Source: Pseudonocardia abyssalis (GTDB lineage: Bacteria > Actinomycetota > Actinomycetes > Mycobacteriales > Pseudonocardiaceae). From it: 64,000 nt of DNA. This document shows, piece after piece, positions 33,800 through 43,009 of this stretch. The notes beneath the pieces were generated by a model. That model was not told where the DNA came from, searched no databases, and was given only the letters and a program-made list of their open reading frames with translations. Location of the stretch: positions 2,790,001 through 2,854,000 of the forward strand of contig NZ_JADQDK010000001.1 of the NCBI RefSeq assembly GCF_019263705.2, read 5' to 3'. Each line of letters opens with the position of its first letter. The stretch's first letter is position 1. The position numbers and the translations under genes are program-made.

Positions 33800-35488
33800 C
33801 TAGAGGGTGAACTCTCCCGGCGGGGTCGCGCCGTCCCGGGCGTGCAGCTCACCCTCGCGCCCGCGCAGCTCGACGCGGCGGATCTTCCCCGAGATGGTCT
33901 TGGGCAGATCGAAGAACTCCAGGCGTCGGATCCGCTTGTACGGCGCAAGGTGCTCGCGGGCGAACTGCAGGATGTCGCGCGCGGTCTCCTCGGTGGGGTC
34001 GTAGCCCGCCGCGAGCACCACGTACGCCTTCGGGACGGCGAGGCGGACGGAGTCGGGCGACGGCACGATCGCCGCCTCCGCCACCGCCGGGTGCTCGATG
34101 AGCACGCTCTCCAGCTCGAACGGCGAGATGCGGTAGTCCGACGCCTTGAACACGTCGTCGGCGCGCCCGACGTAGGTGATGTAGCCGTCGGCGTCGCGGG
34201 ACCCGACGTCGCCGGTGTGGTAGTACCCGTTCGCCATCGCCTCGGCGTTGCGCTCGGGGTCGCCGGCGTAGCCGACCATCAGCCCGAGCGGGCGCCGGGC
34301 GAGGTCGATGCAGATCTCGCCCTCCTCGACGCCGGCCTCCCCCGTGGCCGGGTCGACCAGGACGATCGGGTAGCCGGGGATCGGGCGGCCCATCGAGCCG
34401 GCCTTGACGGTCTGGCCGGGCGGGTTGCCGATCTGCACGGTCGACTCGGTCTGCCCGAAGCCGTCGCGGATCCGCACCCCCCATGCCTTCTCGATCTGCT
34501 CGATGACCTCGGGGTTGAGCGGCTCCCCCGCGCCGACGACCTTCTGCGGCGGCGTCTTCAGGCCGGACAGGTCGGCCTGGATGAGCATCCGCCACACCGT
34601 GGGCGGGGCGCAGAAGCTGTCGACGCCGCAGCGGTCGAGCACGGCGAGCACGGACGCCGCGTCGAACTTCGCGTAGTTCATGACGAGCACGCAGGACTCG
34701 GCGATCCACGGCGCGAAGACGTTGCTCCACGCGTGCTTGGCCCAGCCCGGCGAGGAGATGTTGAGGTGGACGTCGCCGGGCTCCAGCCCGATCCAGTACA
34801 TCGTGGACAGGTGCCCGACGGGGTAGCTCGCGTGCGTGTGCTCCACGAGCTTGGGCTTCGCGGTGGTGCCGGAGGTGAAGTAGAGCAGCAGCGTGTCGCT
34901 GCCCTTCGTGATCCCGTCGGGCGCGAACTCGGCGGACGCGGAGTCCGCGTCGGCGTAGTCGAGCCAGCCCTGCGGCGCGTCACGGACGGCGATCTTCGTG
35001 TACTCGCCCTCGACGTCGTCGAACTTGGCCGCGTCGCCCCCGCCGACGACGACGTGCTTCGCGGCGCCGCGGTCGAGGCGGTCACGCAGGTCGGCGGCGG
35101 TGAGCAGCGTCGTGGCCGGGATGACGACGGCGCCGAGCTTCATCGCGGCGAGCATCGTCTCCCACAGCTCGACCTGGTTGCCGAGCATCAGGATGATCCG
35201 GTCGCCGCGCGCGACGCCGTGCCCGCGCAGCCAGTTGGCGACCCGGTTCGAGCGCTCCGCGAGCTCCGCGAACGTCCAGTGCGCCTCGGAACCGTCCCCC
35301 TCGACGATCCACAGCGCCCGCTGCGCCCCGCGCTGCGGGTCGGCCGCGACGGCGTCGATGTGGTCGAGCGCGAAGTTGAACTCGTCGATCTCCGGCCAGG
35401 CGAAGTCGCGGTAGGCGGTGTCGTAGTCGGTGCGGTGTTCCTGCAGGAACGTGCGCGCCGCGTAGAAGGCCTCTGCCGAGCCGGTCAT
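33800..35488 (-). CDS. Acyl-CoA synthetase (AMP-forming)
   Basis: ANL-superfamily ligase of 562 residues. The phosphate loop reads YFTSGTTAKPKLVEHTHAS, followed by DGFGQTES, YHTGDVGSRDADGYITYVGRADD and the C-terminal catalytic Lys in KTISGKIRRVELR. It resembles medium-chain acyl-CoA synthetases. Start ATG 35488 with GAGG 7 nt upstream. It stands alone; the 133-bp gap to the divergent lipoprotein gene carries its promoter. Confidence 0.92.
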   Translation of the reverse strand: MTGSAEAFYAARTFLQEHRTDYDTAYRDFAWPEIDEFNFALDHIDAVAADPQRGAQRALWIVEGDGSEAHWTFAELAERSNRVANWLRGHGVARGDRIILMLGNQVELWETMLAAMKLGAVVIPATTLLTAADLRDRLDRGAAKHVVVGGGDAAKFDDVEGEYTKIAVRDAPQGWLDYADADSASAEFAPDGITKGSDTLLLYFTSGTTAKPKLVEHTHASYPVGHLSTMYWIGLEPGDVHLNISSPGWAKHAWSNVFAPWIAESCVLVMNYAKFDAASVLAVLDRCGVDSFCAPPTVWRMLIQADLSGLKTPPQKVVGAGEPLNPEVIEQIEKAWGVRIRDGFGQTESTVQIGNPPGQTVKAGSMGRPIPGYPIVLVDPATGEAGVEEGEICIDLARRPLGLMVGYAGDPERNAEAMANGYYHTGDVGSRDADGYITYVGRADDVFKASDYRISPFELESVLIEHPAVAEAAIVPSPDSVRLAVPKAYVVLAAGYDPTEETARDILQFAREHLAPYKRIRRLEFFDLPKTISGKIRRVELRGREGELHARDGATPPGEFTL

Positions 35489-35621
35489 CTGTTCACCTCG
35501 CGAAGTAGCTGCTCTGCTCCCGCCGAACAGTAGTGATCCAGTGCGGGCACCGGCAGACCCACCCGGACGTGCCGCGACCGGCGGGGACGCCGCGACGGGC
35601 GCCGGGGCTACCGTCGCGGCC

Positions 35622-36029
35622 GTGACCCTCCGCAGCATCCTGGGCGTGTCGGTGGCCGCCTGCGTCCTGCTGGCCGGCTGCGGCTCGCCCGCGCCCGCCG
35701 CCTCCGTCGACGCCGCCCCTCCCCCCGTGACCGCGGACGCCCGGGCGCCCGCCGTCGACCTGCCGTGGCCCGGCCGCAGCGCCGCGGAGTCCGCGGGACT
35801 GCAGCAGGCCGTCGACGACGGGGCGCAGCCGTGGCTGCTCGATCCCGCCGAGCTGGCCCGGTCCTACGCCTCAGCGGCCTACGGCTGGGACAGCGTGACG
35901 GCGACGGCGACCGGCGACTCCGTCGAGCTCACCGGCCCCGGCGGCGTACGCCGCGTCCTGACCGTCGCCCAGCCCGGGCGGACCGGGTCCGGCGGGATCT
36001 GGGTCGTCACCGCCGACTCCGCTGAGTGA
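35622..36029 (+). CDS. Small lipoprotein
   Basis: 135 residues with a lipoprotein signal peptide (LRSILGVSVAACVLLAGCGS; lipid-anchored Cys at residue 20). The mature part has no recognised domain: a Pro/Ala stalk and a short beta-rich segment (YGWDSVTATATGDSVEL). TACCGT at 35609-35614 is 7 nt before GTG 35622, so leaderless. Faces the outside of the cell membrane; role unknown. Confidence 0.75.
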   Translation: MTLRSILGVSVAACVLLAGCGSPAPAASVDAAPPPVTADARAPAVDLPWPGRSAAESAGLQQAVDDGAQPWLLDPAELARSYASAAYGWDSVTATATGDSVELTGPGGVRRVLTVAQPGRTGSGGIWVVTADSAE

Positions 36030-36053
36030 GGGCCTCACTTGTTCGGGTGAACA
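36025..36053. promoter_or_regulatory. Two adjacent palindromes between lipoprotein and ssg gene
   Basis: AGTGAGGGCCTCACT (36025-36039) covers the lipoprotein stop and is followed directly by TGTTCGGGTGAACA (36040-36053). Either terminator hairpins or an operator for the SsgB-like gene 94 bp on. Confidence 0.4.
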
Positions 36054-36146
36054 GCGGCCGGAAGTGAAGCGCCGGCGCCCCGGGCGGCGATCTCCTCCAT
36101 GACACCGTCGCAGCAGTGGCGGGCAGCCGGACCTCAGGGGGCCACC

Positions 36147-36560
36147 ATGGACGCCAACACCACTGTCTCGCAGGACATGTTCACCGTGCTCCACGGCCAG
36201 CCCGCGCCGGTCGTGACGCGCTGGAGCTACGACGCCGCGGACCCGTTCGCCGTCACGCTCGCCGTCCGGACCAGGGCCGACCGCTGGGTCGAGTGGCTGG
36301 TCGGGCGCGACCTGGTCCTCGAGGGCCTCGAGGGCCCCACCGGCGAGGGCGACATCCGCATGAGCCCGCAGACCGTGCAGGGCTACGACATCGTCGAGAT
36401 CGAGATCCGCTCCACCGACGGCCGGGCCGTCCTGGAGGTCGACCGCGACCTGCTGCGGCACTTCGTCGAGGCGTCCGCCGAGCTGGTCGCGTTCGGTGAC
36501 GAGCACGGCCTGATGGACCTGGACGGGGAGATCGCGAAGCTCACCGCGGGCGCCGAGTAG
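36147..36560 (+). CDS. SsgA/SsgB family sporulation and cell-division regulator
   Basis: 137 residues matching the SALP family of morphologically complex actinobacteria: SYDAADPFAVTLAVRT, WVEWLVGRDLVLEGL, GEGDIRMSP and FVEASAELVAFGDEH. SsgB proteins help place FtsZ at sporulation septa. Start ATG 36147 with AGGGG 7 nt upstream; an upstream in-frame ATG (36099) lacks a binding site. The gene end lies 3 bp from the convergent DUF5313 gene. Confidence 0.9.
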   Translation: MDANTTVSQDMFTVLHGQPAPVVTRWSYDAADPFAVTLAVRTRADRWVEWLVGRDLVLEGLEGPTGEGDIRMSPQTVQGYDIVEIEIRSTDGRAVLEVDRDLLRHFVEASAELVAFGDEHGLMDLDGEIAKLTAGAE

Positions 36561-36563
36561 GGG

Positions 36564-36950
36564 CTAGCGGTACCGCTCGGCGTAGCGCCGGGCCGCCGCC
36601 TCCCGCGAGGGGGCCGTGAGCCGCTCCCGCTCCGCCTCGGCCTGTCCGGGCGCCCAGCCCGCCTTGACCGACCGGTGCTCGGTCGTCAGATGGACGAACG
36701 AGGCCGCGTACATCAGTCCGACCAGTGCCCCACCGAGGACGGCGACCAGCCGGACCCACAGCTCCCCGGGCACCAGCACCACCAGCAGGATGCCGAAGGG
36801 CACCAGCTGCACCACCGAGCGCAGCATCTGCCGCAGCGCCCACGTCCTCGTCGAGACGTCGTGCAGCACCCAGCCCCGGTACCGCGCGGGCAACCCGCCG
36901 CCCATGGCGTACCAGAGCCACCACAGCGGACCGGGCCGGAGCGTCGTCAT
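36564..36950 (-). CDS. DUF5313 membrane protein
   Basis: 128 residues, two central membrane helices (LVPFGILLVVLVPGELWV and LVGLMYAASFVHLT) framed by LWYAMGGGLPARYRGWVLHDVS and a basic C-terminus, the DUF5313 pattern of actinobacteria. Function unknown. Start ATG 36950. Confidence 0.8.
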   Translation of the reverse strand: MTTLRPGPLWWLWYAMGGGLPARYRGWVLHDVSTRTWALRQMLRSVVQLVPFGILLVVLVPGELWVRLVAVLGGALVGLMYAASFVHLTTEHRSVKAGWAPGQAEAERERLTAPSREAAARRYAERYR

Positions 36951-36996
36951 GGCCCCATCGTCCTCCCCCGGGGCCGGGCGCACCGGGACGACCGGG

Positions 36997-37527
36997 TCAC
37001 AGACCCGTGAACGGTCCCGCGTCGATGCGCCCGGACGCGCCCGCGGCGGACCCGTCGACGGCGTCGTCGATCCCGGCCGCGGCGTCCCGGACACCACGGC
37101 GGTCGGCGTCGGCCTCGGCGATCTCCGCGTCCACCTCGGGATCGACGAGCGACGGGTCGTCGGCGACCGACGGCTCGCCGTCGACGCGGGTGTCGCCGTC
37201 GACGTCGTGCACGGCCGCCTCCTCCGCGGACGCGGCACCGCCGTCGACGCCGACGTCGGTGGCCTCGGTGTCGTCCCCGTCGACGGCGGTCAGCCGGCCG
37301 GAGCGGTCGGCGTCGGCGTCGGGCGCCTGCTCGGGCTCCTCCGCCGCGAGGCGCTCGTCGAGGGTCTCGTGGGCGTCCTCGTCGAGAGCGTAGGGGCGGT
37401 CCGGCGGGATGTACCCCGCGTCGAGGGCGTCGGGGCCGCCCGCGGCGCCGTCGAGGGTCTCGGCGTTGTCGAGCTGCACCGCGGCACCCAGGTCGGGGGC
37501 GGCGGACTGGTCGTCGAAGTCGGGCAT
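36997..37527 (-). CDS. DUF5709 acidic protein
   Basis: 176 residues, extremely acidic (Asp/Glu/Ala). The conserved DUF5709 part is LDAGYIPPDRPYALDEDAHE with ETLDERLAAEEPE; the remainder is low complexity. No membrane helix. Function unknown. Start ATG 37527; divergent from the TetR gene across a 90-bp gap containing CCACAC...GTGTGG arms (37556-37576). Confidence 0.8.
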   Translation of the reverse strand: MPDFDDQSAAPDLGAAVQLDNAETLDGAAGGPDALDAGYIPPDRPYALDEDAHETLDERLAAEEPEQAPDADADRSGRLTAVDGDDTEATDVGVDGGAASAEEAAVHDVDGDTRVDGEPSVADDPSLVDPEVDAEIAEADADRRGVRDAAAGIDDAVDGSAAGASGRIDAGPFTGL

Positions 37528-37617
37528 GGTCGGGCGTACCCCGGGGAGCCGCGCGCCACACGCGGGCCGTGTGTGGTCTGATCCGAGCCCGACGTCGCGG
37601 ACGACAGGAGGCTGCCG

Positions 37618-38175
37618 ATGACGACCGCCCCGCGTCCCCGTGACCCGGCACCGCGCCCGCGCGACTCCGCCGCCACCCGCGCCGCCCTGCTCGCCGCCGC
37701 GCGCGAGCTGTTCGCCGAGCGCGGCTACGACGGCACCACCGTACGCGGGGTCGCCGACCGGGCCGGGGTCAACCAGGCGCTGCTGTTCCGCTACTTCGGC
37801 AACAAGGAGGCACTGTTCGCCGAGGCGGTGAGCGAGCAGGCGTTGGCCCCGCTGGTCGAGGGCCCACCGGAGACGCTGTTGGAACGGATGCTCACCACGA
37901 TGTTCGACGACACCCGCGGCTCGGCGATGTTCTTCGCGGTGCTGTCCTCGGAGGGCCGGGCGGGCGAGGCCGTGCGCACGGAGCTGGGTGCGGCGTACCG
38001 CTCGGCGTTCGCGGCTCTCGCCGCCACCGACGACCCCGTCGACGCCGACCTGCGCGCGACCCTGCTGCTCGCCTGGCTGCTCGGGCTCGGACAGGCCCGC
38101 CCGGAGATCGCCGGGGGCGAGAAGGCCCTCGTCGCGCACGTGCTCCGGGGGGCCCGCGCACTGCTCAGCGGTTGA
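37618..38175 (+). CDS. TetR-family regulator
   Basis: 185 residues. N-terminal helix-turn-helix ARELFAERGYDGTTVRGVADRAGVNQALLFRYFGNKEAL-type, shown by TVRGVADRAGVNQALLFRYF; C-terminal ligand domain not assigned. Start ATG 37618 with AGGAGG 6 nt upstream. It is followed after 61 bp by a P450 gene with a near-palindrome (38204-38223) in between, so it probably represses that gene, and perhaps the first P450 (1024-2220), which has a similar site. Confidence 0.9.
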   Translation: MTTAPRPRDPAPRPRDSAATRAALLAAARELFAERGYDGTTVRGVADRAGVNQALLFRYFGNKEALFAEAVSEQALAPLVEGPPETLLERMLTTMFDDTRGSAMFFAVLSSEGRAGEAVRTELGAAYRSAFAALAATDDPVDADLRATLLLAWLLGLGQARPEIAGGEKALVAHVLRGARALLSG

Positions 38176-38203
38176 CCGTCTCGGCGTCGATAGTTAGCGT
38201 TGC

Positions 38204-38223
38204 AAGTGAGCGACCGCTTACTT
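38204..38223. promoter_or_regulatory. Operator in front of second P450
   Basis: AAGTGAGCGACCGCTTACTT: 16 of 20 positions are symmetric. It lies 13 bp before the P450 start and shares the CGCTTAC half-site with the palindrome before the first P450. Confidence 0.55.
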
Positions 38224-38236
38224 TCGGGGGTGCGAC

Positions 38237-39424
38237 ATGACCACGACCTACCCGTTCGCCGAGCCCGACGGGCTGACGTTCGATCCGCGCTACGCGGAGC
38301 TGCGCCGCGAGGAACCCCTCGCCCGCGTCGCCCTGCCCTACGGCGGCGAGGCCTGGCTGGCCACCCGCCTCGACGACGTGCGCACCGTGCTGGCCGACCC
38401 GCGGTTCAGCCGCGCGGCGACGGTCGGCGCCGACGTGCCGCGTGTGCGTCCCGAGATCGACCACGAGTCGGCGTCGATCCTCAACATGGACGCTCCCGAG
38501 CACACCCGCCTGCGCAAGCTCGTGGCCCGGGCGTTCACCGTGCGCCGGGTCGAGGACCTGCGCCCGCGGGCCGCCGCGCTCACCGCCGAGCTGCTCGACG
38601 GCATGCGCGCGGAGGGTCCGCCCGCCGACCTCGTGGCGCACCTGTCCGTCCCGCTGCCCGTCACGATCATCTGCGAGCTGCTCGGCGTGCCGGTGCAGGA
38701 CCGCGACATCTTCCGGGCGGGAGCCGACGCCGCACTCTCGACGACGGCGATGACGGCTCAGGAGCGCGGGGCCGCCCGCGACGCGCTGATCACCTACATG
38801 GCCGGACTCGTCGCGCAGCGCCGCGAGGAGCCGACCGACGACCTGCTCGGTGCGCTGGTCACCGCGCGGGACGAGGGCGACGCCCTGAGCGAGCGCGAGC
38901 TGGTCGGGCTCGGCGTCGGCATCCTCGTCGCCGGGCACGAGACCACCATGAACATGATCGGCAACATGATGTTCGCCCTGCTCACCCGGCCGGACCGGGG
39001 TGCGGCGCTGCGCGAGGGCCCGGAGGCCGTCGCGCGCGGCGTCGAGGAGCTGCTGCGGTTCCTGCCGCTCGGGGCGTCCGCGGGGTTCCCGCGGATCGCG
39101 ATCGAGGACGTCGAGCTGTCCGGCGGTCTCGTCGCCGCCGGGGAGGCGGTCGTCGTGTCGGTGGCCGCGGCCAACCGCGACCCGGAGGTGTTCGAGGGTC
39201 CCGACCAGCTGATCCTCGACCGCGCGGAGAACCGGCACGTCGCGTTCGGGCACGGGCTGCACCACTGTCTGGGCGCCCAGCTCGCACGGATGGAGCTGCA
39301 GGAGGCGGTCGGGTCGCTGCTCACCGCGTTCCCGGACCTGCGCCTCGCCGTCGACCCCGCCGACGTGCCGTGGCGCACCGGCGCGCTCGTCCGCGGGCCG
39401 AAGGAGCTGTCGCTCAGCTGGTGA
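38237..39424 (+). CDS. Cytochrome P450 (CYP107-like)
   Basis: 395 residues with AGHETT (I-helix), ExxR in EELLRF and the haem loop FGHGLHHCLGA (Cys near 344). HTRLRKLVARAFTVRRVEDLRPR is nearly the same as in the P450 at 1024, so the two are close relatives. Start ATG 38237 with GGGGG upstream. Preceded by a TetR gene and operator; the end overlaps the convergent SDR gene by 11 bp. No redox partner adjacent. Confidence 0.95.
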   Translation: MTTTYPFAEPDGLTFDPRYAELRREEPLARVALPYGGEAWLATRLDDVRTVLADPRFSRAATVGADVPRVRPEIDHESASILNMDAPEHTRLRKLVARAFTVRRVEDLRPRAAALTAELLDGMRAEGPPADLVAHLSVPLPVTIICELLGVPVQDRDIFRAGADAALSTTAMTAQERGAARDALITYMAGLVAQRREEPTDDLLGALVTARDEGDALSERELVGLGVGILVAGHETTMNMIGNMMFALLTRPDRGAALREGPEAVARGVEELLRFLPLGASAGFPRIAIEDVELSGGLVAAGEAVVVSVAAANRDPEVFEGPDQLILDRAENRHVAFGHGLHHCLGAQLARMELQEAVGSLLTAFPDLRLAVDPADVPWRTGALVRGPKELSLSW

Positions 39425-40334
39425 GCGCCTGCACCCGGCTCCACAGCGCGTCACGCTCGTCCGGGGTCTCCCGCGTCCAGGGCACGTAGTGCTCCGGGCG
39501 CGGGGCCCGGTCGTGCCAGAACCGGCCGGTCCCCGCGTCCGACCGTCGCGCCGCCGCGAGCCAGACCGCCGTGTCGGCGCCCTGCTCCGCGGTGCGCAGC
39601 AGCCGGCCGACGAGCTTGCCGAAGCCGGGCAGCGAGCTGGCGAGCCCGGGGGTGTCGGCCCAGCCCGGGTGCACCGCGTGCGAGTCGAGCCCGCGGGCCG
39701 CCCACAGCCCGGACAGCACCACCTGCATCCGCTTCGTGCGGGCGTAGGCGGTGGTGCCGTTGTAGGGCACCGGCTCGGCGGAGGTCAGCTTCTGGGCGTA
39801 CATGCCGCCCGAGGAGATCCACAGCACCCGGCCCCCGCCCAATGCGTCGGCGAGCAGGCGGGTGAGCAGGTGCGGGCCGAGCACGTGCGTGGCCAGGCAC
39901 AGCTCGTGGCCCTGCGGGGACTCGGTGCGCCCCGGCGGGAGTACGCCCGCGTTGTGCACCAGCACGTCGGGACCGGCGGCGGCGAGCACCTCGCCGGCGC
40001 GGCGGACGTCGTCGAGGTCGGAGACGTCGCAGCGGGTGACGTGCAGGTCGGCGCCGGGCACCGCGGCCGCGACCTGCGCACGGGCCGCCGCACCGCGTCC
40101 GGTGTCCCGGGCGACCAGGTGCACGCTGGCGCCGAGGCGCGCCAGCCCGGTGACCGTGGCGAGCCCCAGGCCACCGCCGCCGCCCGTCACCAGGGCGACC
40201 TTTCCCGACAGCGCGCCGGGCTCCGGGTCGGCCTGCGCCCCCGACCAGCCCGCCGAGCGGGCCAGGTAGCCGAGCCGGGAGTAGCCGGGGGCCACGGTGC
40301 GGTCCAGGACGGTGTCGAGAACGGAGGCGAGCAC
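39414..40334 (-). CDS. Short-chain dehydrogenase/reductase
   Basis: 306 residues. NAD(P) motif VTGGGGGLGLATVTGLARLG, LVHNAGVLPPG, catalytic Ser in ISSGGMYA and Tyr/Lys in YARTKRMQ, all in the retinol dehydrogenase-like order. An N-terminal extension of about 40 residues precedes the fold. Start GTG 40334 with AGGGAAGG upstream. It lies 14 bp downstream of the DUF1990-like gene and may be co-transcribed. Substrate unknown. Confidence 0.9.
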   Translation of the reverse strand: MLASVLDTVLDRTVAPGYSRLGYLARSAGWSGAQADPEPGALSGKVALVTGGGGGLGLATVTGLARLGASVHLVARDTGRGAAARAQVAAAVPGADLHVTRCDVSDLDDVRRAGEVLAAAGPDVLVHNAGVLPPGRTESPQGHELCLATHVLGPHLLTRLLADALGGGRVLWISSGGMYAQKLTSAEPVPYNGTTAYARTKRMQVVLSGLWAARGLDSHAVHPGWADTPGLASSLPGFGKLVGRLLRTAEQGADTAVWLAAARRSDAGTGRFWHDRAPRPEHYVPWTRETPDERDALWSRVQALTS

Positions 40335-40348
40335 GCCGCCAGCCTTCC

Positions 40349-41095
40349 CTAGACGCCGACCGGGAGCGCGTCGAGCGTCGGTCCGTCGACCACCCGGGTG
40401 ATCACCGACACCCCGCCGCGCACCGTGCCACCGACGAGCTCGGCCACCGCGGCGCAGGTGCGGGCCCACACCGTCAGCTGGATCTCCTTCGCGAGCGGCA
40501 GCCAGTTGTAGAGGACGTGGGCGAGCGCGTCGCCGGGACGGGCCCAGGACTCGATCTCGAAGGTCAGCGCGCCGTCGGGGCGGGTCGCGCAGCGGAACTC
40601 GATCTGCCCCGCCTCCAGGTGGTCGGCCAGCGTCGCGAACCGGAACGAGTACGGCGTCACGTCGATCACCCGGACCGGGCCGTCCCAGGGTGCGGGCATG
40701 CGGATGAGGAACTCGTCGCCCAGGCGCATCGGGCCGCCCTCGCCGCGGCTGCGCTGGAACACCGCGGCGTCCGGGACCGCGCAGTTCGGGTCACGGGACA
40801 GCTCGGCCATCACCACCTCCGGGCCGCGGTCGGCGCCGTCGACGACCACGGAGTAGCACCGGTGCAGCAGCGCACCCACCCCGTCGGCCACGTACTGGAC
40901 GTCGTCGTGGCGGAGCGCGGGAGGCACGGCCGACGGCAGGTCCCCGCCGTCACCGGGGCTCTCCATGCGGGTGAGTGGCACCCCGACACCGGGAATGCGG
41001 TGGGCGAGAACCCGCACGATCCCCAGTGGCCAGCGGGCCAGGTGGTCGATGCGGTGCAGTGGGCTGCCGGGCGAGGGCCGGCCGAGTAGGAACAC
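40349..41095 (-). CDS. DUF1990/SRPBCC-like protein
   Basis: 248 residues. Its C-terminal half (VIDVTPYSFRFATLADHLEAG, LTFEIESWARPGDALAHVLY) follows the layout of UPF0548/DUF1990 lipid-binding-like proteins. Divergent from a clearer DUF1990 protein at 41142, so two related genes are back to back. Start GTG 41095. Role unknown. Confidence 0.65.
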   Translation of the reverse strand: MFLLGRPSPGSPLHRIDHLARWPLGIVRVLAHRIPGVGVPLTRMESPGDGGDLPSAVPPALRHDDVQYVADGVGALLHRCYSVVVDGADRGPEVVMAELSRDPNCAVPDAAVFQRSRGEGGPMRLGDEFLIRMPAPWDGPVRVIDVTPYSFRFATLADHLEAGQIEFRCATRPDGALTFEIESWARPGDALAHVLYNWLPLAKEIQLTVWARTCAAVAELVGGTVRGGVSVITRVVDGPTLDALPVGV

Positions 41096-41141
41096 GAGAC
41101 CCCGGGTACCCGTTCGCCGTGATCGTTACCGGAGTCCCGCA

Positions 41142-41852
41142 CTGAACGCCCCCGACCTGGCCGCCGTCGTCGACGACCTGCGCGGCCGCTCGGTCAACTA
41201 CGACGAGGCGCTCGCTCCCCCGCACGTCACCGACGGGTGGCACCAGGACCGGTGGGCCGTCGAGCTGGGGCACGAGGCGCCCGGCGAGCCGGAGCCCGGC
41301 GGGCTGGTCGCCGCCGCCGACGCCCTGGTCAACGGCTACGAGTTCACCGACCCGTCACTGCTGCGCGCGGCGTACCGGTACCCGGCCGACGTGGTGGGCC
41401 GCGACATGCTGCTGCAGGGCCGCTTCGCGATGTTCCGCTTCCACATGGGCGTGCGGATCACCGCCGAGCTCGACGAGCTGCGCGAGGGCCCGGACGGCCC
41501 CGAGCGCGTCGTGGGGTGGGCGTACCAGACCCTCGACGGGCACCTGGAGCAGGGAAAGCTGACCTACGAGATCGTCAAGAACCTGACGACCGGGCGGGTC
41601 GAGTTCCGCATCGACGCGTACTCGCGGCAGTCGGAGATCCGCAACCCGCTGTTCCGCGTCGGCTTCGGCCTCTTCGGCCGGCACACCCAGCTGCGGTTCT
41701 ACCGCGCGGCGCTGGAACGCCTGAAGGCCCGCCTCCCGCACCCGCCCGGCGAGCCCGGGCCCGACCCCGACGGCCTGGTCCGCGTGCCGACCGGCGCCCC
41801 GCCGGACCACGCCACCTGGGCCGAGATCCACGTGGTGCACCCCGGCCGCTGA
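41142..41852 (+). CDS. DUF1990 family protein
   Basis: About 236 residues: RGRSVNYDEA, LLQGRFAMFRFHMGVRI, GWAYQTLDGHLEQGKLTYEI and LTTGRVEFRIDAYSRQSE are the UPF0548/DUF1990 core. No ATG or GTG in frame lies between the end of the divergent gene and the first conserved residues; CTG 41142 is the most likely start, and the true start may differ by a few codons. It ends 16 bp before a 22-bp repeat array. Confidence 0.75.
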   Translation: MNAPDLAAVVDDLRGRSVNYDEALAPPHVTDGWHQDRWAVELGHEAPGEPEPGGLVAAADALVNGYEFTDPSLLRAAYRYPADVVGRDMLLQGRFAMFRFHMGVRITAELDELREGPDGPERVVGWAYQTLDGHLEQGKLTYEIVKNLTTGRVEFRIDAYSRQSEIRNPLFRVGFGLFGRHTQLRFYRAALERLKARLPHPPGEPGPDPDGLVRVPTGAPPDHATWAEIHVVHPGR

Positions 41853-41868
41853 CGGCCACCCCCACCCC

Positions 41869-41970
41869 CGCGAGTCGCTGTTTCCCCGCCCGCGAGTCGC
41901 TGTCTCCCCGCCCGCGAGTCGCTGTCTCCCCGCCCGCGAGTCGCTGTCTCTGCGCCCGCGAGTCGCGGTC
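41869..41970. repeat. 22-bp tandem array, core CGCGAGTCGC
   Basis: Four full 22-bp units start at 41869, 41891, 41913 and 41935 (CGCGAGTCGCTGTCTCCCC plus GCC, with few changes), then a partial unit at 41957. The gap between two convergent genes is filled, and the array ends on the stop of the F420-type oxidoreductase. The core is the complement of the one at 22998. Confidence 0.93.
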
Positions 41971-43009
41971 AGAGGGGTCTCGCCAGGTCGACGGCCCGGC
42001 CGAGGGTCTCCAGGCGTGCGTCGAGGGTGTCCCCCGCGGGGTAGAGCCGCACCGTCGTGACGCCCGCGTCGCGCCAGGCCGCCAGGCGCTCGCGCACCCC
42101 GTCCTCGGTGCCGAGCAGCGTCGTGCCGAGCACCATGTCGTCGTCGACGGCGTCGGCAGCGGCGGTGCGGTCACCGGCCAGCCACAGCTCCCGCACGCGG
42201 TCGGCCCGCTCCCCCCACCCCTGACGGCGGTACGCGTCGAAGTAGAAGTTCGACGACGCCGTGCCCATCCCACCGAGGCTGAACGCGAGCCCCGGCTTCC
42301 GCGCGGCCACCATCGTCGCGAGCTCGTCCTCGTCGGCGGCGAACGCGACCTCCGCGCCCTGACAGACGTCGAGGTCGGCGAAGGTCCGCCCGGACCTCTC
42401 CAGTCCGGCGCGCAGCGGATCGAGGTACGCGGCGGCCCCCTCCGGCACGAAGCTCGTGCCCAGCCAGCCGTCGGCGACCTCCCCGGTCAGCTCCAGCATC
42501 CGCGGCGAGAGCGTGGCGAGGTGGATCGGGATGTCCGGGTTCGGCGTCGTCGACGTGCGCATCGGCCGCCCGTCGCCGTCGGGGAGCGGGATCCGCACGT
42601 GCCGCCCGTCGTGGGCGATCTTCTCCCCCGCGAACACCGACCGGATCACCGCGACGGTCTCGCGCGTGCGGCCCAGCGGGTGCGCGAACGGCACGCCGTG
42701 CAGTCCCTCGACGACCTGCGGTCCGGAACTGCCGAGGCCGAGGGCGAACCGGCCGCCGGACATGTCGGCGAGCGTCAGCGCCGTCTGCGCGAGCAGCACC
42801 GGGCTGCGCGTACCGACCTGCATGACGCCCGACCCCAGCCCGATCCGAGACGTGCGCGCGGCGAGGTAGCCCAGCGCCGACGGGGCGTCGGAGCCCCACG
42901 CCTCGGCGACCCAGCAGACGTCCAGGCCGATCCGCTCGGCCTCCACCACGAAGTCGACGGTCTCGCGCCAGTCGCCGCCGGACGCCTCGACGGTCGTCGC
43001 CGTCCTCAT
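41969..43009 (-). CDS. F420-type LLM-class oxidoreductase
   Basis: Luciferase-like (beta/alpha)8 flavin or F420-dependent enzyme, 346 residues. ERIGLDVCWVAEAWGSDAPS, GSGVMQVGTRSPVLLAQ, GGRFALGLGSSGPQVVEG and ELTGEVADGWLGTSF are typical of F420-dependent members. Substrate unknown. Start ATG 43009 overlaps the upstream SRPBCC stop by ATGA, so the two are coupled. Confidence 0.9.
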   Translation of the reverse strand: MRTATTVEASGGDWRETVDFVVEAERIGLDVCWVAEAWGSDAPSALGYLAARTSRIGLGSGVMQVGTRSPVLLAQTALTLADMSGGRFALGLGSSGPQVVEGLHGVPFAHPLGRTRETVAVIRSVFAGEKIAHDGRHVRIPLPDGDGRPMRTSTTPNPDIPIHLATLSPRMLELTGEVADGWLGTSFVPEGAAAYLDPLRAGLERSGRTFADLDVCQGAEVAFAADEDELATMVAARKPGLAFSLGGMGTASSNFYFDAYRRQGWGERADRVRELWLAGDRTAAADAVDDDMVLGTTLLGTEDGVRERLAAWRDAGVTTVRLYPAGDTLDARLETLGRAVDLARPL

